In this document: positions 26,224-34,845 of the stretch, in pieces | Position numbering within the stretch: the first letter of the stretch is position 1 | Layout: each line of letters opens with the position of its first letter | DNA from: CAZAQV01 sp964487255 | GTDB lineage: Bacteria > Myxococcota_A > Polyangia > Polyangiales > CAZAQV01 | Length of the DNA: 64,000 nt | Assembly: GCA_964487255.1 (NCBI GenBank) | Contig: CAZAQV010000005.1 | Span: 124,001 to 188,000 of the forward strand | Direction of reading: 5' to 3' | Made by a program: the position numbers and the translations under genes | The notes under the pieces: generated by a model | What the model was told of the DNA's origin: nothing | Databases searched by the model: none | Seen by the model: the letters and a program-made list of their open reading frames with translations, nothing else

Positions 26224-27201
26224 ATGACTGATATTCTCGTAGTTGCAGAGCTTGCAGAAGGTAAACTCAAACGTTCGACGCATAGCGCAGTCACGTTTGC
26301 CAAGACCGTCGCTGAAGCCAAGGGCGGTGCGTTCGACATCCTGGTGCTCGGCGAAGGCGCTGCTGCGGCAGCGGCCGAGGTTACGGGCGTGGGCGCGCGA
26401 AAGGTTCTCACGGCCGAAATCGCGGGTGGATACGTTTGCGAGAAGTATGCGCCTGCCATTGCAGATGCCGCAAAGGCGGGCAACCATAAAGTCGTCGTTG
26501 CCTGCGCGACGAGCTTTGGTGTGGATGTGATCCCGCGCGTCGCTGCCAAGCTTGACGCAGGCATTGCGAGCGACATCATCGGCGTAGAGACGAGTGGCGA
26601 CCTCGCATTTCGCCGATCCATGTACGCCGGCAACGTCCTGGCCACGTGCAAAGTGACCACTCCGGTGGCTTGTGTCACGGTTCGCCAATCCGAGTTTGCT
26701 GCGACCGAGCCTGCCTCCGGTTCTTCGCCCACAGAAAGTGTGACGGTTGCAGCCGATGAGGCGGCATCAAAAATTGAGGTTCTTTCTGTAGAGCGCGTTA
26801 AAAGTGAGCGGCCCGACTTGGCGGAGGCGAGCGTTGTCGTCTCTGGCGGTCGTGCACTCAAGAGCGCCGAGAACTTCGAAAATGTCTTGGAGCCGCTGGT
26901 GGATGCGCTTGGCGCAGCCATGGGGGCCTCCCGTGCCGCCTGCGATGCGGGCTACGTCTCGGCCGACCTCCAAGTTGGGCAAACCGGCAAGGTGGTTGCT
27001 CCCAAGCTCTATATCGCTGTGGGTATTAGCGGTGCTATCCAGCACCTTGCCGGGATGAAGGGGTCGAAAACGATCGTGGCGATTAATAAAGATAAAGAGG
27101 CGCCTATCGCACAGGTTGCCGACTATTTTTGGGTTGCCGACCTTTTTGATGCCGTTCCAGCCCTTACCGAAGCCGTCAAAAAGCACAACGCACAAGGCTA
27201 G
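26224..27201 (+). CDS. etfA: Electron transfer flavoprotein alpha subunit
   Basis: 325 residues, FAD-binding alpha subunit. The FAD region is complete: SGGRALKSAENFENVLEPLVDALGAAMGASRAACDAGY, GQTGKVVAPKLYIAVGISGAIQHLAGMKGSKTIVAINKD. ATG 26224 follows GAAGGAAGG-type purine-rich sequence at a good distance; the earlier in-frame ATG 26197 lacks it. The hairpin at 27277 is a candidate end of the operon. Confidence 0.97.
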   Translation: MTDILVVAELAEGKLKRSTHSAVTFAKTVAEAKGGAFDILVLGEGAAAAAAEVTGVGARKVLTAEIAGGYVCEKYAPAIADAAKAGNHKVVVACATSFGVDVIPRVAAKLDAGIASDIIGVETSGDLAFRRSMYAGNVLATCKVTTPVACVTVRQSEFAATEPASGSSPTESVTVAADEAASKIEVLSVERVKSERPDLAEASVVVSGGRALKSAENFENVLEPLVDALGAAMGASRAACDAGYVSADLQVGQTGKVVAPKLYIAVGISGAIQHLAGMKGSKTIVAINKDKEAPIAQVADYFWVADLFDAVPALTEAVKKHNAQG

Positions 27202-27276
27202 GCCCTCTCTGACCCAATTTATGCGTCCACCCCAGCGTCGAATCCCCGTGATGAGAGCCTTGTATGAAGTCTTGAT

Positions 27277-27294
27277 CCGGCCACGGTTGGCCGG
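27277..27294 (+). terminator. Hairpin after etfA, possible terminator
   Basis: Seven-base-pair stem CCGGCCA/TGGCCGG with a 4-base loop lies 75 bases after etfA. A run of seven T follows only 21 bases later (27316-27322), so this is a weak terminator at best. Confidence 0.35.
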
Positions 27295-27405
27295 CTACCA
27301 TGTCGACACAACTGGTTTTTTTCAGGGTGGCTCCATCGGAGGTAGTTTGCGATGGATGGGGCGCATCAAAGGGTCCGAAATGAAGTACGGCGCGGGGTTA
27401 TTGCG

Positions 27406-29346
27406 ATGAAAATTCAATGCGGTCAGTGTGAACGCAAGTACAAAGTGCCCGACGAAAAGGTCGGTGGCAAAGCCTTTAAGGTGCGTTGCCGCAACTGCGA
27501 GTCAACGATTATCGTGCGTCCCGATGGGCGGGTCTCGACGCGACCTCCAGCTGGTGCGGAACAGCCAGCCGTTGTGAGCGAAGTTCCCTCGTCCTCCCTT
27601 GAGACGACCGGGCAAGCATCGATTCCATCAGGGGGGTATGCGGGTTCAGAAGAACAAGCCGACTGGCACGTGGTCGTCGACGGTGACCAACAGGGTCCCT
27701 ATGCGCCGGTCGTGCTGAGCGAAATGCTCACTGTTGGAACAATCGATTGGGACGCATACGTTTGGCGAGAGGGATTCGATGGTTGGCTTCCAGCGCGGGA
27801 CGTTCCAGAACTCGTCGAAGCGATTACGGGTCAACCATACGATCCATCGTACGCATCCGACACGGGTGACGATGACTTCGCAGGTGGTGCTGCCGCCAGC
27901 GCTGCGGCGGGGGGGTTTGCTGCGACGACCGGCGACGCGAGTCTCGACGCCGACGTCGACTCCGCCATGGACAACGTTTTCGGTGGAGGCGGCGATTCCG
28001 AGGCCGAGGAAAGTCCGTTCGCGCCGTCCGCTGAGCACGAGTCTTCAAGTTTGGGCCGAGGCCTGAGCGACTCGCCCGCAGCCGGGGCCGGCGATTTTAT
28101 GGATTTTGGTGGTGGCTCTTCGCCGCCTGGTGCAGGGGGTAGCTCGCGACCCGCTCGTCGCAGCTCGATCCCTGCGCGAAGCTCAAGACCTCCCGGGCAG
28201 TCACAGCCTCCGGCAGGCTCATCGCCCGCCCCGTTTGCGACGGGCGGCGCGGCGGCCGCAGATGAGAGCTCGATGACGGGTCAGCGCAACGAGAACTCGG
28301 TTTTGTTCTCGCTGTCGAACTTGCAGGCATTGGCCGGTCAGGAAGGTGCGCAACCCGCACCGGACCCAAGCGTGGGTCACGCGAGCGGGGATGCCTCGGG
28401 CTTGATCGATATTCGCGCCCTTGCTGGCGCAACGGGTGTGGCGTCAGGCGGAGGCGGTGGTACTGGCGGTTCGTCCGCGTCGGGCTCGGCAAGAGACGAC
28501 GTGGACGATTTGATGTCGATCGGGACGGGCTCAGCTCTTAGCGCAAACTTGGCTGCGCCCGTTCTCTCCGCAGCGGAAGAAGACGGGGACAACAAGAAAT
28601 GGCTCATCCTCGGCGGCGCTCTCTTCGCAGGCATTGTCGTTCTCGGTCTCATCCTCGCGCTTGCGCTCGGTGGCGATGACGACGAAGTTGCCATGGCGCC
28701 GGACCCGATTCCCAACACTACGGCGGCTACGGCCCCCACGACACCGACCGAAACGGCACAGCCATCCGCAGTGGCCGAGCCTTCTGCGCAGGAGGACCCG
28801 CTTGAGCACGAGTCCCTTGAGGACGACGAAGAAGAGGAAGTCGACGAGGCGGAAGAGAAAGACGACTCTTCGGGTTCTAGTTCCAGACGTCGTCGTTCAC
28901 GTCGCAGCAGTGGCTCATCAAAAAGCGCATCGTCATCGTCCTCTTCGACGCCCGCAAAGACGGCGCCTGAGCCTGATCGAAAGCGCGACAGCATTGACGA
29001 TTTGCTCGACGAAGCCACAGGTGGAGGCGGCGGGTCTTCGAAGAAGAGTTCTGGTGGCGGCGGCGGCGGCTCCTCGAACCTGCCTGACTCACCCAGCAAG
29101 TCTCAAGTTGTGTCGGCCATGAACGCTGTGGGTGGCAAGGTTCGGGCGTGCGGCCAAGGTCAGTCCGGCGTCGCGATGGTGAGCGTCAGCGTCTCGGGTT
29201 CTACCGGGCGTGTCAAGAGTGCGAATGTCTCGGGAAGCTTTCAGGGGACTTCAACAGGGTCTTGCATTGCACGAGCTGTGCGCAGTGCGAAGTTCCCGAA
29301 GTTCAAACAGTCGACCTTTACGGTCAAATACCCCTTCCGAATCTAA
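27406..29346 (+). CDS. GltJ/AgmX-like protein: zinc ribbon, GYF, membrane helix, AgmX/PglI C-terminal domain
   Basis: 646 residues. Residues 1-35 are an MJ0042-type zinc ribbon (Cys5, Cys8, Cys28, Cys31). A GYF-type domain follows at about 85-140 (DWHVVVDGDQQGPYAPVVLSEM). Then a long Ser/Pro/Gly/Ala linker, a membrane helix at about 397-422, an acidic and Ser-rich region, and a C-terminal domain (about 560-646) of the AgmX/PglI type. This layout is that of GltJ of Myxococcus xanthus, whose zinc ribbon and GYF domain are known to meet MglA and AglZ in gliding. A second copy lies at 44062-45603. No other gliding genes are visible here, so the role may be different. Confidence 0.85.
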   Translation: MKIQCGQCERKYKVPDEKVGGKAFKVRCRNCESTIIVRPDGRVSTRPPAGAEQPAVVSEVPSSSLETTGQASIPSGGYAGSEEQADWHVVVDGDQQGPYAPVVLSEMLTVGTIDWDAYVWREGFDGWLPARDVPELVEAITGQPYDPSYASDTGDDDFAGGAAASAAAGGFAATTGDASLDADVDSAMDNVFGGGGDSEAEESPFAPSAEHESSSLGRGLSDSPAAGAGDFMDFGGGSSPPGAGGSSRPARRSSIPARSSRPPGQSQPPAGSSPAPFATGGAAAADESSMTGQRNENSVLFSLSNLQALAGQEGAQPAPDPSVGHASGDASGLIDIRALAGATGVASGGGGGTGGSSASGSARDDVDDLMSIGTGSALSANLAAPVLSAAEEDGDNKKWLILGGALFAGIVVLGLILALALGGDDDEVAMAPDPIPNTTAATAPTTPTETAQPSAVAEPSAQEDPLEHESLEDDEEEEVDEAEEKDDSSGSSSRRRRSRRSSGSSKSASSSSSSTPAKTAPEPDRKRDSIDDLLDEATGGGGGSSKKSSGGGGGGSSNLPDSPSKSQVVSAMNAVGGKVRACGQGQSGVAMVSVSVSGSTGRVKSANVSGSFQGTSTGSCIARAVRSAKFPKFKQSTFTVKYPFRI

Positions 29347-29382
29347 TCCGCGGCACATTCGCACGCATCTGCGTCGTTGCTT

Positions 29383-29415
29383 GAAGCCCGCCGGGGACGA
29401 ACCCGAGCGGGCTTC
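29383..29415 (+). terminator. First terminator-like hairpin after the GltJ-like gene
   Basis: Nine-base-pair stem GAAGCCCGC/GCGGGCTTC with a 15-base loop, followed by TTCG. Thirty-seven bases after the stop. No U-tract, so Rho-independent function is possible but weak. Confidence 0.45.
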
Positions 29416-29506
29416 TTCGCGCCTAGCATCTGCGCACGACTTCACCGCGGATTGGCTGCGCACGTTCATCACAGCGGCCAGTTCGCACGCACCTGCGTTG
29501 TTGTTT

Positions 29507-29538
29507 GAAGCCCGCCGAGCATGCCTCGCGCGGGCTTC
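29507..29538 (+). terminator. Second terminator-like hairpin, duplicate of the first
   Basis: Stem GAAGCCCGC/GCGGGCTTC as in the hairpin 124 bases upstream; the loop differs. The stem sequence is better conserved between the copies than the loop, which suggests the fold matters. Confidence 0.45.
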
Positions 29539-29638
29539 TGCACGCCTGGCATCCAAACACAGCTCAACGCCGGATTCGCGCGAGCATTTGCGGTCAACTA
29601 TCGGTGTTGATCGGTGGTGTTCGGACGGTAACCGGGCT

Positions 29639-31516
29639 ATGGCAGGGGGCATGGGCAAGTCACGGTTTATCGATGAACTGAAGCGAACGCATGATTGCGG
29701 AGCGCTTCGCGAGTCGGACTCGGGGAGCGAAGTGGTGCTCTACGGTTGGGTGCAGAATCGACGCGATCATGGGGGCTGCATTTTTATCGATTTGCGGGAT
29801 CGCGAGGGGCTTACGCAGGTTGTGTTCGATCCGGCGATTGTCGAGGATCCGTTTGCGGTCGGGGACGCAGCACGACCTGAGTGGGTACTCGGAGTGCGGG
29901 GAAAAGTTCGCGACAGAGGTGAGATGCGCAACCCGCGCATGGCCACTGGCAGCATTGAGGTCGTCGCGCACGAGGCTGTCGTTTTCAACAAGAGTGAAAC
30001 GCCTCCCTTCGAGATCGAAGAAGGTATCGACACGAACGAAGAAAAACGCCTTGCGTACCGATACCTTGACCTGCGGCGTCCCGAGTTGCAGCGCAACTTA
30101 CGCAGGCGAAGCAAGCTCAACCTTTCTGCGCGAACCTTTCTCGAAGGTGAGGGCTTCACGGAGGTCGAGACGCCATTTTTGGTTAAGTACACGCCGGGGG
30201 GAGCGCGCAATTTCCTCGTGCCTTCGCGCGCCAACGCAGGCGAGTTTTATGCACTCGCGGAAAGCCCGCAGCTTTTCAAGCAGATGCTGATGGTGGGCGG
30301 TTACGAAAAGTACTTCCAGATTGTGCGCTGCTTTCGCGACGAAGACTTACGTATCGATCGGCAACCGGAGTTCACGCAAATCGATATCGAGATGAGTTTC
30401 ATCAACCAAGACGACTTGTTTTCGGTCGTTGAGGGGCTGGTCTTCAGCATGTGGAAAGATGCGTTAGGCGTTGACCTGCGCGAACGCTACGGCGAGGGAA
30501 CGTTCCCGCGTCTTCGCTTCGAAGAGTCGATGAGGCGTTTTGGCAATGACAAGCCCGACATGCGTTTTGCGCTTGAGCACATCGACCTGACCGAGCTTAC
30601 AATCGAGCACGGCGGTGGCGGGGTGCCGATGCTCGAGCCGCTGGCAAGGAAGTTCACTGATGGCGACTATCGTCGCGATATTCCTCCCGAAATCGTCAAG
30701 GCGTTGGTCATTCCAGCGGAGCACGCGCCGTCACGCTCAGAGGTCGACAAGCTTGAGAAGTTCGTCAAACAAAACGGCGGCAAGGGACTTGCGAGAGCGA
30801 AGGTGGCTGAGGACGGCAGTTGGACACAAAGCCCGATGGCCAAGACCGTTCGTGACGAGTTTAGGCTCGCGATCAACGAAGCGGTCGGTGCTTCGGCGGG
30901 CGACATGATCTTGTTTCAGTTTGGTCCGGCAAACCGCGTGCACACGATCCTGGCGAACTTGCGGGTGCATCTCGCCAAGAAGTTCGGCCTGATTCCAGAA
31001 GTTGGCTCCGGCGGCGATTGGAACTTCCTATGGGTCGTCGATCCACCGCTTTTCGAGAAAGACGAAGCGAGCGGAACATTTGCCGCCGCGCACCACGTCT
31101 TCACGCGCCCGCACGACGCTGACGTAGAAAAGCTCCAAAGCGATCCGGAGAGCGTACTTTGCTACCGATATGACTTGGTGCTCAACGGTTTCGAGATCGG
31201 CGGCGGCTCCATTCGCGTGCACGACCCCGAGGTGCAAGCTCAAATCTTCAAAGTGATTGGACTCAGTGACGAAGAGGGCCGCGAGAAGTTCGGCTTCTTG
31301 CTCGACGCGCTCAAGTACGGTGCGCCCCCGCACGGCGGTATCGCGATCGGAATGGATCGCGTTGCCATGCTCGCGTGCGAAACCGAGTCGATTCGCGATG
31401 TGATCGCGTTTCCCAAGACCCAAAAAGGTTCCGACCTACTTACCGGAGCGCCCGGACCCGTCGACGCTTCACAACTCGCCGAAGTGCACGTCGCGACCAT
31501 CAAACCGTCTACCTAA
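29639..31516 (+). CDS. aspS: Aspartyl-tRNA synthetase
   Basis: 625 residues from ATG 29639 (alternative ATG 29651). Bacterial-type class II synthetase: N-terminal anticodon-binding OB domain (VVLYGWVQNRRDHGGCIFIDLRD), the catalytic core with motif 2 FRDEDLRIDRQPEFTQIDIE, the GAD-like insertion (about 310-445) and motif 3 GIAIGMDRVAML. The length fits the bacterial form (about 590). It reads YTPGGARNFLVPSR, where an Asp is more usual; whether it is discriminating or also charges tRNA-Asn is not settled here. It ends at the palindrome at 31521. Confidence 0.97.
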   Translation: MAGGMGKSRFIDELKRTHDCGALRESDSGSEVVLYGWVQNRRDHGGCIFIDLRDREGLTQVVFDPAIVEDPFAVGDAARPEWVLGVRGKVRDRGEMRNPRMATGSIEVVAHEAVVFNKSETPPFEIEEGIDTNEEKRLAYRYLDLRRPELQRNLRRRSKLNLSARTFLEGEGFTEVETPFLVKYTPGGARNFLVPSRANAGEFYALAESPQLFKQMLMVGGYEKYFQIVRCFRDEDLRIDRQPEFTQIDIEMSFINQDDLFSVVEGLVFSMWKDALGVDLRERYGEGTFPRLRFEESMRRFGNDKPDMRFALEHIDLTELTIEHGGGGVPMLEPLARKFTDGDYRRDIPPEIVKALVIPAEHAPSRSEVDKLEKFVKQNGGKGLARAKVAEDGSWTQSPMAKTVRDEFRLAINEAVGASAGDMILFQFGPANRVHTILANLRVHLAKKFGLIPEVGSGGDWNFLWVVDPPLFEKDEASGTFAAAHHVFTRPHDADVEKLQSDPESVLCYRYDLVLNGFEIGGGSIRVHDPEVQAQIFKVIGLSDEEGREKFGFLLDALKYGAPPHGGIAIGMDRVAMLACETESIRDVIAFPKTQKGSDLLTGAPGPVDASQLAEVHVATIKPST

Positions 31517-31520
31517 CCCC

Positions 31521-31551
31521 TTCGCAATTGTGGACAGTCCACAATTGCGAA
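31521..31551. terminator. Perfect palindrome between convergent aspS and M23-like gene
   Basis: A 31-base perfect inverted repeat, TTCGCAATTGTGGAC, one central base, then its complement, fills the 37-base gap between the two stops. A 15-base-pair stem with no loop to speak of could act as a bidirectional terminator or a protein site. Confidence 0.6.
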
Positions 31552-31553
31552 AG

Positions 31554-32465
31554 CTAGGGTTGGTGCTCGATCACGTCACCCGTGATGACGATCTTGCCAT
31601 TGCGCTCTTCGAATCCCCCGAGCGGCATCGGCTTTCCGCCGTGGTTGCGGAAGTAGAGTGGTAGCCCCTCAGCGAAACCATGTGGGGCTTCGGCAGGGTC
31701 TTGTCGCTGATGGTGGATGTGCACGTGAGGTTCGCTCGTATTCCCGCTGTTCCCGCATTCGCCCAGAGGCTCGCCTTCGAGAACGCGCTGCCCTTCCTTC
31801 ACGTGAACGGATCCAGGGCGCATGTGCGCGATGACGAGGAACGTTCCCGTTTCGTCGAGCTTAAGTGCAACGCCGTTACCCGTCGGATTCTCAAGATCAT
31901 TCGACACTTCGCCGGGGATGTGATCCGGCAAACCGTCCCGCGCCCAGGACACCATGCCATTGGCGGGCGCCAAGATCGGCCGTCCGTAGCAGCCATAATC
32001 TTTGAGCTGGTCGCTACCTGACAATATCGGCGCGATCAACAGATCGTACGCCCAACGTTGGTCGGGCGTGGCTACATGGTAGTTCGTTTCGAGATCATCA
32101 CCGCCCCAACCCACGCGGACCGGACCATCGAGAGGCAGCCGTACGGTGGCCGCCGGTCCAACCTCTTCGAGGTGTGCTGGGTACTTGATCGGCAGGAGCA
32201 TCGTGGCCCACGCTAATCCGAAAATGCCTGTCATCAACGCACTAAGCAGCGCGCTTAGCACCGGCACGCTCCGCCATCGTTTCTTCCATGCCATGTAGGG
32301 AATGAGCGTGATGACGAGCAAGAGTGGCCAGCCGATGAAAGCGAGCTGCGCAAGGTACCAAAGGTAGATTTTTTTCAGCCCAGTCGCGTGCAGCAAGATG
32401 ACCGGGCCTGCGATCCAAAGGCTGACGATGCTAGCAAAAGGTAGCCACGCGCCCAAGTGTCTCAT
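31554..32465 (-). CDS. M23-like peptidase with four N-terminal membrane helices
   Basis: 303 residues. Four hydrophobic segments (about 5-28, 34-54, 68-90) are followed by an M23/lysostaphin-like domain (about 115-290): NYHVATPDQRWAYDLL, GVALKLDETGTFLVIAHMRPGSVHVKEGQRV, GECGNSGNTSEPHVHIHHQ. The HxH of the last segment and the H-x-n-D of the first are the usual zinc ligands. It should cut peptidoglycan cross-links or be a regulator of that; the domain faces the periplasm. Starting at 32465 (MRHLGAWLPFA) is preferred, the longer frame runs into the methyltransferase gene. Confidence 0.85.
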   Translation of the reverse strand: MRHLGAWLPFASIVSLWIAGPVILLHATGLKKIYLWYLAQLAFIGWPLLLVITLIPYMAWKKRWRSVPVLSALLSALMTGIFGLAWATMLLPIKYPAHLEEVGPAATVRLPLDGPVRVGWGGDDLETNYHVATPDQRWAYDLLIAPILSGSDQLKDYGCYGRPILAPANGMVSWARDGLPDHIPGEVSNDLENPTGNGVALKLDETGTFLVIAHMRPGSVHVKEGQRVLEGEPLGECGNSGNTSEPHVHIHHQRQDPAEAPHGFAEGLPLYFRNHGGKPMPLGGFEERNGKIVITGDVIEHQP

Positions 32466-32502
32466 TGGTGCCCGGGCTCCCGTTGAGACCAACGAAAGGT
32501 CT

Positions 32503-33117
32503 TCAAACGTGCTTCCAGTGCAAGATGAAGTTGTTGGCGGGCATGGCGATCCGCTCTTGGAGAACCAAGCTGTGCTGGTCACCAAGCTTCTCCAGGTCAG
32601 CCACATCACGAATCGCAAAGCGTGGATCGAGCGACTTGAGGTGCTCTTCGAAGGCTGCATTGCTGGGCGCGGAGTGCGTTCCGTCGATGCGATAAGGTCC
32701 GTAGGTGACAAGCGGAGCGCCGCTTGAGAGAACGCGGCCGGCCCCAGCGAAGAGTCCCACAGTCGCCTCCCAAGGAGCGATGTGAATCATGTTGGCGCAG
32801 AACAGGGCATCGGCGCGATCGATGGGCCACGGCGCCGTGGTATCGAGAGTCAACGGCGGACGCAGGTTGCCGCGCCCCAGTTCTTCGACCACGGCCTGGA
32901 CGCTCCCGAGGTAGCGCGCATCCTGGTCGGATGGCTGCCACACGAGGTTTGGGTAGCGCGCCGAAAAATATGCTGCGTGTTGCCCGGTTCCGCTCGCTAC
33001 TTCGAGCACTAGGCCGGAGGAAGGCAGCACGCGGTCGAGGACTTCTCCGATGGGTTCCCGGTTTCGCTCGCACGCGCTGGAGTGAAGAATTGGACCCATT
33101 TGTTGGGAATAGCGCAT
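32503..33117 (-). CDS. DUF938 SAM-dependent methyltransferase
   Basis: 204 residues, DUF938 family (relatives include human METTL26). The characteristic entry SSACERNREPIGEVLDRVL and the SAM loop EVASGTGQHAAYFSARYPNLVWQPSDQD are clear, with NMIHIAPWEATVGLFAGAGRVL and LVTYGPYRIDG. Target unknown. Thirty-seven bases before the M23-like gene on the same strand, so the two may share a transcript. ATG 33117 is the first codon of the family match; ATG 33099 is an option. Confidence 0.9.
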   Translation of the reverse strand: MRYSQQMGPILHSSACERNREPIGEVLDRVLPSSGLVLEVASGTGQHAAYFSARYPNLVWQPSDQDARYLGSVQAVVEELGRGNLRPPLTLDTTAPWPIDRADALFCANMIHIAPWEATVGLFAGAGRVLSSGAPLVTYGPYRIDGTHSAPSNAAFEEHLKSLDPRFAIRDVADLEKLGDQHSLVLQERIAMPANNFILHWKHV

Positions 33118-33129
33118 AAGAGCCGTGTG

Positions 33130-33158
33130 TTGACAGCGAAATCACAGTGATTACTTGT
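33130..33158 (+). promoter_or_regulatory. Possible promoter of the HtrA gene with ATCAC-GTGAT dyad
   Basis: A perfect -35 hexamer TTGACA at 33130 is followed by only a poor -10 (TACTTG at 16 bases spacing). A small palindrome ATCACAGTGAT (33141-33151) lies in the spacer and may be an operator. Both facts are weak. Confidence 0.25.
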
Positions 33159-33208
33159 GAATTGTTGGGCGAGGCGCTTCTGCTTCGCACTGAGGGAAAG
33201 GACAACTC

Positions 33209-34678
33209 ATGAAACGGACCGCGAAACGTCTCGCTGCAGTATCCGCCATCGCCGTCGCGTCGATCCTGGGATACGGCGCTCTTCAACCCGCGCCCAGTTC
33301 GAATACAACGACAGCCGAGGACCACTCGCCAGAGACGCTCTTCTCCGCCACGCCGGCCTTTGCCCAAGAGGATGGAGCAAAGGTTGCCGACATTGCCGAG
33401 CAAGCCGTCAAGAGTGTCGTCAGCATTTCTACGGAGCAGGTTCGGCGCGTCAGTATGCGCGGAATGCAGGGACACCCGCTTTTTGAGCGTTTCTTTGGCC
33501 CTGGGATGCAGCCGATGCCTCAAGAGCATCGTGCGCGCGGTATGGGGTCTGGCGTGATCGTGAGCGTAGACGGCATCGTTCTTACGAACAATCACGTGGT
33601 TGAGAATGGCGAGAACATTCGTGTGACGCTCTCAGACGGTCGCGAGTTCGACGCACAGGTGCTCGGGACCGACCCCGAGTCCGATCTCGCTGTGCTCAAG
33701 CTCCAAGGCAAAGTTGGCAAGCTTACGCCCATCAAAGTAGGAGACTCCGAGACACTTCGTTTGGGCGAAGTTGTCTTGGCCATTGGCAACCCCTTCGGGG
33801 TGGGTCAGACCGTGACGATGGGCATTGTCTCCGCGAAGGGGCGCGCTGACGTGGGGATCGTCGACTACGAAAACTTCATCCAGACTGATGCGGCTATCAA
33901 TCCCGGTAACTCGGGCGGCGCCTTGGTGAACATGCGAGGCGAACTTGTGGGCATCAACACCGCGATCTTGAGCCGCTCTGGCGGCTACCAAGGTATCGGC
34001 TTTGCGATTCCGACCAGCATGGCGGTCCATGTCAAAGACAGCATCGTCAAGAGCGGCAAGGTTACGCGAGGTTGGCTCGGGGTAGGCATTCAAGACATCA
34101 AGCCCGACCTGGCCGAAGCGCTAGGCCTCCAGGACACCCGTGGGGTTTTGATCAGCCAGGTGATGGAGGATGGTCCCGCCGATAAGGCTGGGCTCAAGCA
34201 AGGCGATGTCGTCCGCGAAATCGATGGCAAGCCGATGAATACGCTCGGGCAACTTCGAAATGCGATCGCTTCGGCGGGCGCGAACAAATCGATCCTTCTA
34301 AATGTTGTGCGTGACCGAAAGCCTCTGCGAATCACAGCCACGCTCGGTCAGAAAAAAGAAATCGCTGAGCAAGCACAACAACCTGGTGGCATGGTCCCGA
34401 ACCAACTCGGTCTCGCGATGACCGACCTAAACGCCTCTTTGCGCAAAGAGCTCGGCGTACCGAATGGGGTGGACGGAGCCGTCGTGCGCCAGGTTGCACC
34501 CGGTTCGCGCGCAGCCCGTGCGGGCCTCGAGTCCGGTGATGTGATCGTCGCCGTGGCGGGCCGCCGTGTCGGCTCTGCAAAGATGATCGAACAGCGTCTC
34601 AAAACGTCGAAAGGTTCGGTCCCGATCCTTGTGCAGCGGAACGGTCGAGCGCTCTACCTCGCCTTCCCGGGACAATAA
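33209..34678 (+). CDS. degP: DegP/HtrA-type periplasmic serine protease with two PDZ domains
   Basis: 489 residues. Signal peptide to about residue 22 plus a Thr/Ser/Glu linker. Catalytic triad His129 (NNHVV), Asp159 (SDLAVL), Ser235 (GNSGGAL) is intact. PDZ1 at about 285-380 (RGWLGVGIQDIKPDLAEALGL) and PDZ2 at about 395-480 (AGLESGDVIVAVAGRRVGS). Full-length Do-type protein of the periplasm that degrades misfolded envelope proteins. AAAGGA lies 7-10 bases before ATG 33209. It ends at a strong hairpin at 34680. Confidence 0.96.
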   Translation: MKRTAKRLAAVSAIAVASILGYGALQPAPSSNTTTAEDHSPETLFSATPAFAQEDGAKVADIAEQAVKSVVSISTEQVRRVSMRGMQGHPLFERFFGPGMQPMPQEHRARGMGSGVIVSVDGIVLTNNHVVENGENIRVTLSDGREFDAQVLGTDPESDLAVLKLQGKVGKLTPIKVGDSETLRLGEVVLAIGNPFGVGQTVTMGIVSAKGRADVGIVDYENFIQTDAAINPGNSGGALVNMRGELVGINTAILSRSGGYQGIGFAIPTSMAVHVKDSIVKSGKVTRGWLGVGIQDIKPDLAEALGLQDTRGVLISQVMEDGPADKAGLKQGDVVREIDGKPMNTLGQLRNAIASAGANKSILLNVVRDRKPLRITATLGQKKEIAEQAQQPGGMVPNQLGLAMTDLNASLRKELGVPNGVDGAVVRQVAPGSRAARAGLESGDVIVAVAGRRVGSAKMIEQRLKTSKGSVPILVQRNGRALYLAFPGQ

Positions 34679-34679
34679 A

Positions 34680-34707
34680 AAAGGGCGATCCCGCGGGACC
34701 GCCCTTT
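34680..34707. terminator. Strong bidirectional terminator hairpin
   Basis: An AAAGGGCG/CGCCCTTT stem with a further inner TCCCGCGGGA. On the minus strand it is followed by a run of six T, a canonical Rho-independent terminator for minus-strand transcripts; on the plus strand it also ends degP with CCCTTTGC. Confidence 0.8.
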
Positions 34708-34714
34708 GCTTACA

Positions 34715-34825
34715 CGCTGGTCTCTTACGTTGCTCAGTTCACGAATGGTGATCACCCGGAGGAGCAGCAAGAGGCTGCGTTAACAGAGTCGCTAACTCTG
34801 CGCGCCTCCAGGTAAGAGACCAGCG
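34715..34825. repeat. 111-base structured element with 14-base inverted termini
   Basis: CGCTGGTCTCTTAC (34715-34728) and its perfect complement (34812-34825) enclose 83 bases that can form two hairpins (TCACGAATGGTGA and CAGAGTCGCTAACTCTG with outer GAGG/CCTC pairing), a three-way junction. CCCGGAGGAG (34755-34764) can instead pair with CTCCTCCGGG (34857-34866), so two folds compete. Confidence 0.5.
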
Positions 34826-34845
34826 ATTCTACAAGAATGTGCCAT
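34792..34845 (-). CDS. 17-codon reading frame with strong ribosome-binding site
   Basis: Reads MAHSCRIAGLLPGGAQS then TAG. It is preceded by GGAGGAGGT, a near-perfect Shine-Dalgarno sequence with 9-base spacing to ATG 34845, in a gene-free stretch. Part of it overlaps one 14-base arm of the inverted repeat, and the minus-strand terminator at 34680 lies 85 bases after the stop. Either a short peptide gene or a leader; I do not know. On the upstream side a TTGAAC at 18 bases from CATACG reads as a poor promoter. The rest of 34867-35110 shows nothing recognisable. Confidence 0.4.
   Translation of the reverse strand: MAHSCRIAGLLPGGAQS

Larger units (their letters stand above)
29358..29605 (+). 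repeat. Tandem imperfect repeat of about 124 bases
   Basis: Two diverged copies (29358-29481 and 29482-29605) fill most of the gap between the GltJ-like gene and aspS. The best matching parts are TTCGCACGCA(C/T)CTGCGT(C/T)GTTG(C/T)TTGAAGCCCGC, the hairpin arm GCGGGCTTC, and a related tail. Each copy holds one terminator-like hairpin. Confidence 0.75.

Noticed and set aside
29347..29638. A tRNA gene or riboswitch in the GltJ-aspS gap
   Set aside because: No T-loop or acceptor stem; the hairpins are simple terminator-like stems.
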